30,042 bases of DNA from a virus. The position numbers were made by a program, and so were the translations under genes. The stretch is taken from the IMG/VR virus record IMGVR_UViG_3300048070_000030, positions 1-30,042 of that record. The stretch is one strand, 5' to 3'. Below are positions 7,260 to 12,434 of this stretch, piece after piece; position 1 is the first letter of the stretch; each line of letters begins with the position of its first letter. The notes under the pieces are model-generated. The model had not been told where the DNA came from. It did not search any database and saw nothing but the letters and a program-made list of their open reading frames with translations.

Positions 7260-8053
7260 TGGCAACGCGCAAAAAAAGGCCTGCCAAAAAGGCAGCGCCA
7301 GCAAAGGCGTCACGCGGGCGTCGGGGCAAGAACGTCGTCTCAGTCGATTTCACAGATGTCGAGTCTGGGGGTGGAATGCCCACGCCCGATGGCTACTACA
7401 TCGCTGAGATCTCGAAAGCAGAGCAGGAGGTCAGCCAGAGCGGCAACGACATGATCACTGTCGTGTGGAAGACCAACATCGGCTCCAGAGTGTACGACCG
7501 TTTCGTGCTGGTACCACAGTCACTGTGGGTACTGCGCACGGCACTGGAGTGCATGGGCTTCGACGTACCTGATGGCCCGATGGACTTCGACGTCGATGAT
7601 CTGGTCGGCAACTCTTGCGGCATCGAGATCACCAACGAAGAGTACGAAGAGAAGGACCAGCCTCGTGTGACCGGTTACCTGCCCTCTGAGGTTGCTGAGC
7701 AGTACATCGAAGAGTCAGGTGGCTCCGTCGAGGAAGACGAGGACGAGGAGGAGTACGAAGAAGAGGAGGACGAGCCGGAAGAGGAAGAAGAAGACGAAGC
7801 TGAAGAAGAAGAAGAGGCTCCAGCTCCCAAGAAGAAAGCGGCCAAGAAGAAAGCTCCGGCCAAGAAAAAAGCACCAGCTAAAAAGAAGGCCAAGAGCACG
7901 GCGCTGCGACCGGGTGCTCGCGTCATCTTCGGTGACGAAGACGGCGAAGAGTATCAGGGCGTGATTGAGGGCATCGAAGGCGACATGGCAATTGTCGTTG
8001 ACGATGAGGAAGGTGAGTGGGAGATTCCGCTGAGCGAGCTGCAGAAGGCGTGA
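7259..8053 (+). CDS. DUF669-like ssDNA-binding protein with acidic, Lys-rich and SH3-like C-terminal parts
   Basis: This 264-residue protein starts at ATG 7259 (AAGGAGA upstream). After a basic N-terminus (1-24), residues 27-140 resemble the DUF669 phage SSB family: PTPDGYY, SGNDMITVVW, SRVYDRFVL, LVGNSCGIEI. A run of almost only Glu and Asp follows at about 147-187, then a Lys/Ala/Pro stretch at 190-213, then a compact segment (215-264: RPGARVIFGDEDG, YQGVIEGIEGD) that looks like an SH3/KOW-type barrel. Bacterial SSBs use an acidic tail to recruit partners; here the acidic block is internal. Neighbours are the Sak4-like ATPase and the helicase. The SSB role is likely, while the SH3-like fold is my inference. 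Confidence 0.75.
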   Translation: MATRKKRPAKKAAPAKASRGRRGKNVVSVDFTDVESGGGMPTPDGYYIAEISKAEQEVSQSGNDMITVVWKTNIGSRVYDRFVLVPQSLWVLRTALECMGFDVPDGPMDFDVDDLVGNSCGIEITNEEYEEKDQPRVTGYLPSEVAEQYIEESGGSVEEDEDEEEYEEEEDEPEEEEEDEAEEEEEAPAPKKKAAKKKAPAKKKAPAKKKAKSTALRPGARVIFGDEDGEEYQGVIEGIEGDMAIVVDDEEGEWEIPLSELQKA

Positions 8054-9477
8054 TCCGGACTCAACTCCGTCCCTATCAGGAAGAGGCTGTCGCTGCGGCA
8101 CGTCCGCACGACGGCTTCTGCCTGTTTCCAGAGCAACGCACAGGGAAGTGCCTTGTCTCGCTCGCGATAGTCGATGAGCGCAAGCCCGATGTGTGCATCA
8201 TCATCTGTCCGAAGAAGGCAGTAAAAACGTGGGACGATGAGATCGACAAGCACCTCGATAACGATTGGGGTTGCGAGTTCTACATCATCACCTACCAAGA
8301 GCCAGTCAAAAATCTCGACCTGCGCAAGGAGTGGTACAAAGAAACACTGAAGTGGCAAAAAGAAGGCGTGAGCATCATGGTCATTGCCGACGAAGCGCAT
8401 TACATCAAGAAACCGGGAACAGCGCAGTCACGATTTGCGCGAACTCTGGCGAAGCGTGCGACATCCCGGCTCGCACTTACTGGCACGCCATTCGACAAAG
8501 GTTACGAACAGGTGTGGGCGATCTTCGACTTCATCGGTCATAAAGAGATCTTCGGCACCTACGAGAATTACAAAGAGCGATACGTCGTCTACAAGACGAT
8601 GGAGCGCAGAGATGGACGTCAGTACCCGGTGCTCGTCGGGTACCAACGCGAGGAAGAGATCCTCGAATACATTCACGATTACAGCTATCGCATCACGTTC
8701 AATGAAGCGCGCAAAGCCATGGGCAAAGATCCCGTGCGACTGCGCCGACGCAAGATACGGTTCAAGCTCACCCGTAAAGCGAGAGCGATCTATAACGAGC
8801 TAGAGTCAGATATGGAAACCACCATTGGCGAGCTAACAGTCGGGGCTCCGCTGCCTGTTACGTTGCCGCAAAAATTGCAGCAAGTCTGTGGTGGTTTCCT
8901 TCTACATCAGGAGCGTATTCCGGGACAGCGCAAGCGCACTCGAACAATCATCCCCTGCGGTACCGAGAAGCTCGACCGCATGATGGCATTGCTCTCCGGT
9001 TTTGGGCAGGAGCGCGCTGTCATCTGTTGTCGGTTCACGCACGAGATCGACGCCATTGCAGACAAGTTTGAAGAGTTCGGCTGGACGTACAAGATCATCG
9101 ACGGGCGCAACGAGTGGGATGGCGAATTCGACGTTGACTTCGTCATCCTGCAGGTGAAGAGCGGTTTGGGCTTCGACCTGTCGCAGGCGAATGCGTACAT
9201 TTTTTACAGTTGGGATTACAGCTGGATCACGTTCGATCAGTCACGTTTTCGCATCATGAACATGGAAACCACCAACTGGGTGTACTACTACTTCATGATG
9301 GCCGAAGACACCATTGAGGATGACTACTATGAAGCGGTTGCGAAGAAGAAAGATTTCGCAGAACTCGTCCTCGACCGGTACCGTAAAGAGAAGGTACAAG
9401 AGCGTCGAGGAACAGCTCGCAGGGGTGCGCGCCGAGTTCGGAAAACCAGTAGACTCGCGGAAGCGCCCTATAGGTGA
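8050..9477 (+). CDS. SNF2-type (SF2) DNA helicase
   Basis: I place the start at GTG 8050, whose GTGA overlaps the previous stop and which has AGAAGG upstream, giving 475 residues. GTG 8017, with GAGGAAGG before it, is also possible and adds 11 residues. LRPYQEEAV opens the first RecA lobe. Motif I is PEQRTGKC (K33), Ia is IICPKKAVKTW, II is DEAH at 114-117, III is ALTGTPF. The second lobe ends in QANAYIFYSWDYSW and FDQSRFRI, equivalent to motifs V and VI. This is the compact phage SNF2-like helicase without added domains. It likely remodels forks or branched DNA alongside the nuclease genes. Motif I departs from the usual GxGKT, but the lysine is kept. Confidence 0.88.
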   Translation: MIRTQLRPYQEEAVAAARPHDGFCLFPEQRTGKCLVSLAIVDERKPDVCIIICPKKAVKTWDDEIDKHLDNDWGCEFYIITYQEPVKNLDLRKEWYKETLKWQKEGVSIMVIADEAHYIKKPGTAQSRFARTLAKRATSRLALTGTPFDKGYEQVWAIFDFIGHKEIFGTYENYKERYVVYKTMERRDGRQYPVLVGYQREEEILEYIHDYSYRITFNEARKAMGKDPVRLRRRKIRFKLTRKARAIYNELESDMETTIGELTVGAPLPVTLPQKLQQVCGGFLLHQERIPGQRKRTRTIIPCGTEKLDRMMALLSGFGQERAVICCRFTHEIDAIADKFEEFGWTYKIIDGRNEWDGEFDVDFVILQVKSGLGFDLSQANAYIFYSWDYSWITFDQSRFRIMNMETTNWVYYYFMMAEDTIEDDYYEAVAKKKDFAELVLDRYRKEKVQERRGTARRGARRVRKTSRLAEAPYR

Positions 9478-9520
9478 ATCGACAAAATAGCGTGCAATAT
9501 TTTTTTCGGAAATCGGTTTT

Positions 9521-10027
9521 ATGAACGAATCGAGTTTGTGGGAGTGGTTACGGGACGTTGCTCTGCCCCTAGGGCAATACTCTCGAATTGAATCCCCAGA
9601 CACCGCGCCGGGATTTCCTGACGTCTTCTACCAGATGCCCAGCGGGTCTCGTGGAGCGCGTGGCACCAAGGAACCTGAGCGCATCCCCGGCATGGGAACC
9701 TGCGGAACCATCGAGCTGAAGTGCAACATGCGCCCCTCCAAGGTGCCCTTCCCGGACGAGGAAAAAGGCCTGCATTCATCCCAGCTGCGCTGGATCCGGG
9801 AGAACTACAGTGAGGGGGGGATGGTTCTGATCATTGCAGAAGTGCCCGGAGTGATTTACATTATCCACGGCAAGGATGCCGAGAAATTCAATGGAGCTAC
9901 GCACGAAGAGCTGTCAGAGATGGCATGGGAAACGATAACAAGAAGCGATCCCAAGACAGCTGCATCCACACTCGATGCATTGCTCAGAGTGCCGACTAAC
10001 TATCGGCTTTTCGCAGAGTACTACTGA
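9521..10027 (+). CDS. PD-(D/E)XK endonuclease, VRR-NUC / Holliday-junction-resolvase-like
   Basis: This 168-residue protein has a compact nuclease core: PGFPDVFY with D34, GTIELKC with E65-x-K67, then HSSQLRWI (Q88) and a VLIIAE...VIYIIHG strand pair. That order is typical of phage Hjc-like and VRR-NUC nucleases that cut branched DNA before packaging. It starts at ATG 9521. No good ribosome site is visible. The 43-base gap after the helicase (9478-9520) is AT-rich with a run of seven Ts at 9500-9506, unlike the tight junctions elsewhere. Poor initiation could lower its output. The exact substrate cannot be told from the sequence. Confidence 0.8.
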   Translation: MNESSLWEWLRDVALPLGQYSRIESPDTAPGFPDVFYQMPSGSRGARGTKEPERIPGMGTCGTIELKCNMRPSKVPFPDEEKGLHSSQLRWIRENYSEGGMVLIIAEVPGVIYIIHGKDAEKFNGATHEELSEMAWETITRSDPKTAASTLDALLRVPTNYRLFAEYY

Positions 10028-10037
10028 GGAGAAAAAC

Positions 10038-10241
10038 ATGTACGGAAATGATGTTGTATGTTCTGAGGGGAGTGCTCTTGAAGCACGCTCACCCACGGTC
10101 ACCGAAAGGTTGGAGAGCGAAAAGAAAAACCTCGAACTGCGCCTCGCAGCAGTCATCGGACTGCTCGAAGATCTCGATGCAAACCCGGAGACCAAGAGTA
10201 TTCTCGATAAGCTCTCGCAGCTGGGTCATCGGGTGTACTAA
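10038..10241 (+). CDS. Small helical phage protein, function unknown
   Basis: A 67-residue protein starts at ATG 10038 after a clear GAGGAGAAAAAC, and ends one base into the next gene (TAATG). The reading frame is open further upstream, but no ribosome site supports an earlier start. Residues 20-62 (TERLESEKKNLELRLAAVIG and following) should form a helical hairpin or coiled coil. Similar short proteins occur in phage early regions, without a known role that I can name. Confidence 0.75.
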   Translation: MYGNDVVCSEGSALEARSPTVTERLESEKKNLELRLAAVIGLLEDLDANPETKSILDKLSQLGHRVY

Positions 10242-10657
10242 TGCGCTCATGCACCTACCGAAACCGGCATCACGTTGAGTGCTGCACCGAGTGTGGTCTT
10301 GGCATCGACTTCTGTCAGTGCGTAGATCCTGACGGCCAAGCAGACATGCGATTGACCAGTCCTGATGGCTTGGTCATGAAGATGATCGCCGATGAGCTGA
10401 CGGCAGCACGTGGAGCATTCCCCGGCAAGACGCACATGCTGTGTGCGCTGGTTGAAGAGGTAGGTGAGCTGGCACAGGCGTTGATGGAACACGACCGGCA
10501 GCAAGGGACCTCAGTACAGGAGTGCTTGCGAGAAGCAGTTCAGGTTGCAGCTATGGCAGTGCGTGTTGCCGTCGAAGGCGACGACAACTTCCTGTACGAG
10601 TTCCCCATCATCGAAGACGAGTTGCCACGTGGTCCTGTTGGAGGACAGTACCAATGA
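10241..10657 (+). CDS. MazG-like NTP pyrophosphohydrolase with Cys-rich N-terminus
   Basis: This 138-residue protein begins at an ATG overlapping the previous stop. The C-terminal part (about 45-115) has the all-alpha pyrophosphohydrolase signature: LVEEVGELAQAL with E72, E73 and E76, followed by a second helix with E98. In family members that second helix usually reads E-x-x-D; here my alignment gives E98-A-V-Q, so one metal ligand may be replaced. The N-terminal 30 residues hold C4, H10, H11, C14, C15, C18, C25 and C27, a plausible zinc site. Phage MazG proteins are thought to hydrolyse nucleotides or lower alarmone levels. Activity here is uncertain because of the Gln. Confidence 0.75.
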   Translation: MRSCTYRNRHHVECCTECGLGIDFCQCVDPDGQADMRLTSPDGLVMKMIADELTAARGAFPGKTHMLCALVEEVGELAQALMEHDRQQGTSVQECLREAVQVAAMAVRVAVEGDDNFLYEFPIIEDELPRGPVGGQYQ

Positions 10658-10908
10658 GATACGACCGCGAGCGTGTCGTAAAGATCATCGACAGGATGCT
10701 CGATGACGCACGGAGAAGGGGGATCTACCAGACCGACGAATGCATCAACGAATTAGAGAAGCTCGTCGGCGACGTAAGATCCGAAGCAATCAGCTACACA
10801 TGGACGGAGGCTTGTTCGCACTATGATCGCGGCATGGATCCTCGCAACGTTTCTATTCCACAGCTGGTGGAAAAGACGCGCGAAGATCTGAACCCGAAGA
10901 GGGATTGA
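10654..10908 (+). CDS. Small charged helical protein, function unknown
   Basis: An 84-residue protein starts at ATG 10654 in an ATGA overlap with the MazG-like gene, with GGAGGAC ahead of it. It is rich in Arg, Asp and Glu (RERVVKIIDRMLDDARRRG) and likely all-helical. No domain is recognised. Its coupling to the MazG-like gene suggests joint expression rather than a defined function. Confidence 0.75.
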   Translation: MRYDRERVVKIIDRMLDDARRRGIYQTDECINELEKLVGDVRSEAISYTWTEACSHYDRGMDPRNVSIPQLVEKTREDLNPKRD

Positions 10909-10909
10909 C

Positions 10910-11074
10910 GTGATTGCGTGGTGGTGGTTGCTGATCACAGCGATGGTCTTTACGGCTGTCGGTTTTTTTACATGCTGCATCTTCACGATGTCCAGCAGAC
11001 AGGAGGAGATGTATGAGCGAGAACAACGACAACGACGAGTTGGAGAACCCCCAAGAGACTACTGCGACTGGTAG
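10910..11074 (+). CDS. Putative small membrane protein
   Basis: A 54-codon frame opens at GTG 10910, two bases after the previous stop, with AAGAGGGA as ribosome site. It fills the only gap in this operon. Residues 3-27 (AWWWLLITAMVFTAVGFF and on) are a clear transmembrane helix, followed by a basic, Arg/Gln/Glu-rich tail. The last 62 bases overlap the next gene in another frame. The membrane stretch, start site and exact fit to the gap favour a real gene. Against it, the tail composition may only reflect the overlapping frame. Function unknown; small phage membrane proteins often affect the host envelope or superinfection. Confidence 0.45.
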   Translation: MIAWWWLLITAMVFTAVGFFTCCIFTMSSRQEEMYEREQRQRRVGEPPRDYCDW

Positions 11075-11258
11075 TGATGACGGCTCCGATGATGCTCCGG
11101 AACTGGGGATCTCGGTAGGCGTGGAGGGACCGAACGTTATTATCCTGTTCTCTCAGAGGCTTACGACAGTCGGGATGCCCCCGGAGGCAGCGGAAACAAT
11201 GGCGAATGCCTTGCTGGAACACGCTGCCAGTGCACGTGAGAACAGGAGTGCGAACTAG
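11013..11258 (+). CDS. Small acidic phage protein, function unknown
   Basis: This 81-residue protein starts at ATG 11013 after CAGGAGGAGATGT. Residues 1-32 are acidic and disordered-looking (Asp, Asn, Glu, Thr, Ser). Residues 33-78 are ordered: VGVEGPNVIILFSQRLT, then MPPEAAETMANALLEHA, a strand-turn-helix pattern that I associate with common small phage proteins of unknown role. It is the last gene before the internal promoter at 11263. Confidence 0.75.
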   Translation: MSENNDNDELENPQETTATGSDDGSDDAPELGISVGVEGPNVIILFSQRLTTVGMPPEAAETMANALLEHAASARENRSAN

Positions 11259-11262
11259 CCCC

Positions 11263-11290
11263 TTTACACACAAGCGGAAGTGTGTATACT
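11263..11290 (+). promoter_or_regulatory. Sigma70-type promoter, plus strand
   Basis: TTTACA (11263-11268) and TATACT (11285-11290) lie 16 bases apart, immediately after the stop at 11258. Both hexamers, the preceding CCCC, the central AGCGG and the TGTG before the -10 box are shared with the minus-strand promoter at 382-410. It would drive the genes from 11321 onward. The +1 region (GGGGCC) lacks the ACTACG palindrome seen at the other copy. Confidence 0.7.
11265..11286. promoter_or_regulatory. Operator-like inverted repeat inside the promoter
   Basis: TACACAC and GTGTGTA are perfect 7-base arms around an 8-base centre (AAGCGGAA). They span from the -35 to the -10 box, so a bound dimer would sit on the promoter spacer. 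The related promoter at 382-410 keeps only the outer ACAC...GTGT, with a less regular centre. No candidate regulator is proven; the zinc-ribbon protein encoded just downstream is one possibility. Confidence 0.5.
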
Positions 11291-11320
11291 GGGGCCTGTC
11301 TAACACTGGAGGCAAGACTC

Positions 11321-11506
11321 ATGGCAAATCCCGCTGCCCATAGCGACAGCGTCGGCGCGCAGATGGCAATGATGCGCAAACGAGGCTGGAAGAAGTGTGC
11401 GAACCCGGAGTGTGGCAAGCGCTTCGAGGGTCTCACGATCACCCATTATTGCTCGGACGAGTGTCGGTTCCGGGCTGCATACCTGCGACGCAAGAAAGGA
11501 AAATAA
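11321..11506 (+). CDS. Zinc-ribbon-like small protein
   Basis: I start this gene at ATG 11321 (GGAGGCAAGAC upstream), giving 61 residues. The frame also opens at a GTG at 11282, but that lies before the promoter's -10 box and cannot be on its transcript. Two cysteine pairs, CANPECGKRF (C27, C32) and CSDEC (C45, C49), form a likely zinc-binding treble-clef or ribbon. The ends are basic (RRKKGK). This suits nucleic-acid or protein binding, for example a transcription regulator. As the first gene behind a palindrome-bearing promoter it could be autoregulatory; that is inference only. Confidence 0.75.
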   Translation: MANPAAHSDSVGAQMAMMRKRGWKKCANPECGKRFEGLTITHYCSDECRFRAAYLRRKKGK

Positions 11507-11509
11507 ACC

Positions 11510-11752
11510 ATGGCGTTTTTAAAACAACACCGAAAGGCAGAGCTGCAGATTGATGGCCGCTTGTTGATCGGCAAGTTCGCAGTAAGCCTGACCAATCAGG
11601 GCGACCGCGAAGTGATCATCGAGTTCATCAATGAGATGCGCAAGCAGCTCCGTGAATTTGATCCCAACAAAGGCAAAACGAAGAAAGTCGGAGCACGGAA
11701 ACGCTCGACGAAGAAAAAGGTCGGACGCAAAGTTGCCGCGAGACGACGGTGA
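11510..11752 (+). CDS. Small protein with basic histone-like tail, function unknown
   Basis: An 80-residue protein starts at ATG 11510, three bases after the previous stop, with AAGGAAAA upstream. Residues 1-48 look like a small alpha/beta unit (AELQIDGRLLIGKFAVSL, then a helix). Residues 52-80 are almost only Lys and Arg with Gly, Ala and Thr, a tail that should bind DNA or RNA. The family is unknown. It overlaps the following GTG start by four bases. Confidence 0.75.
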   Translation: MAFLKQHRKAELQIDGRLLIGKFAVSLTNQGDREVIIEFINEMRKQLREFDPNKGKTKKVGARKRSTKKKVGRKVAARRR

Positions 11753-12213
11753 TCATGGTCGATCTGGAAGGGACGCTGAGCGATCATTCGCATCGCTTGG
11801 CAACCCTTCTAGAGAGCGAAGAGAAATACCAGAAGCGTGATCGTACTCACTGGAAGGAGTACTACGCGGGTCTTATCAACGACGCCCCTCGACCACACAT
11901 CATGGCTCTCGTGCGCGAGTACATTGCGGACGACATTCGCCCACTCATTTACAGCACCCGCTTCATCAACAAGTACAAGCACGAAGAGGAGTGGCTGAAA
12001 CTGCACGGACTCTGGGACGAGGTAGATCTACTGCAGCGTGAACCCCACATGACTAAGATCAAGGGACCTGAACTGGTTGTGCAGTGGGTGCGTCAGTACG
12101 AACCCGTGCTTATCATCGACGACCGTGACGAAGTAAGGGACGCAGTACGTGCGCTCAACCTACCGACAGTAGCGTACGCACCGAATGCGTTCCTCAATCT
12201 GGAGGAGTTATGA
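11749..12213 (+). CDS. HAD-superfamily phosphatase-like protein
   Basis: This 154-residue protein starts at GTG 11749 (GTGA overlap) or ATG 11755. It has HAD motif I as VDLEGTLSD (D5, E7), motif II in LIYSTRF (Ser69/Thr70), a motif III lysine near residues 103-105, and motif IV as LIIDDRDE (D124, D125). Compact phage HADs of this kind resemble the 3'-phosphatase part of polynucleotide kinase or 5'-nucleotidases. The second aspartate of motif I, normally the general acid, is Glu here. The substrate cannot be told. The gene is coupled to the next by ATGA. Confidence 0.75.
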   Translation: MIMVDLEGTLSDHSHRLATLLESEEKYQKRDRTHWKEYYAGLINDAPRPHIMALVREYIADDIRPLIYSTRFINKYKHEEEWLKLHGLWDEVDLLQREPHMTKIKGPELVVQWVRQYEPVLIIDDRDEVRDAVRALNLPTVAYAPNAFLNLEEL

Positions 12214-12434
12214 ACTCACTACACTGCATCGACGGATGGCTGGGCCATCTCTGGAACACCAACGGAACGTGCAAACGAGGCTGCGGTGCTACCGGTAGAA
12301 GCCTTGTCGCCGCGACATCGGCGGACGACCAGTTCCTCTCTGAAGCGCACGTGCTAGTCCACCCTGCTGGTCTGATTGACCAACACGGTTCGGTGCGCCC
12401 CCGGCTCCGGCTGGTCCGGGGATTCCGCGTCTAG
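12210..12434 (+). CDS. Small Cys-containing protein at the end of the early operon
   Basis: ATG 12210 overlaps the HAD stop (ATGA) behind a strong GGAGGAGTT, so translation very likely starts here. The first 30 residues (MNSLHCIDGWLGHLWN, then CKRGCG) have spaced Cys and His, as in small phage zinc-knuckle proteins. After about residue 27 the frame runs 146 bases into the 3' end of the opposite-strand gene, and its composition there may be a by-product of that gene. The functional part may be only the N-terminal third. Confidence 0.5.
   Translation: MNSLHCIDGWLGHLWNTNGTCKRGCGATGRSLVAATSADDQFLSEAHVLVHPAGLIDQHGSVRPRLRLVRGFRV

Noticed and set aside
7730-7900. Purine-rich GAA/GAG/AAG stretch as a DNA repeat or origin
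   Set aside because: It is explained by the acidic and lysine-rich protein segments it encodes, and the repeats are irregular.
11282-11320. N-terminal extension of the zinc-ribbon protein from GTG 11282
   Set aside because: The GTG lies upstream of the -10 box at 11285-11290, while ATG 11321 has a strong GGAGG site.
12235-12249. GATGGC-TGG-GCCATC hairpin as a terminator of the early operon
   Set aside because: The stem has only six pairs, there is no T-run after it, and it lies inside a translated frame.
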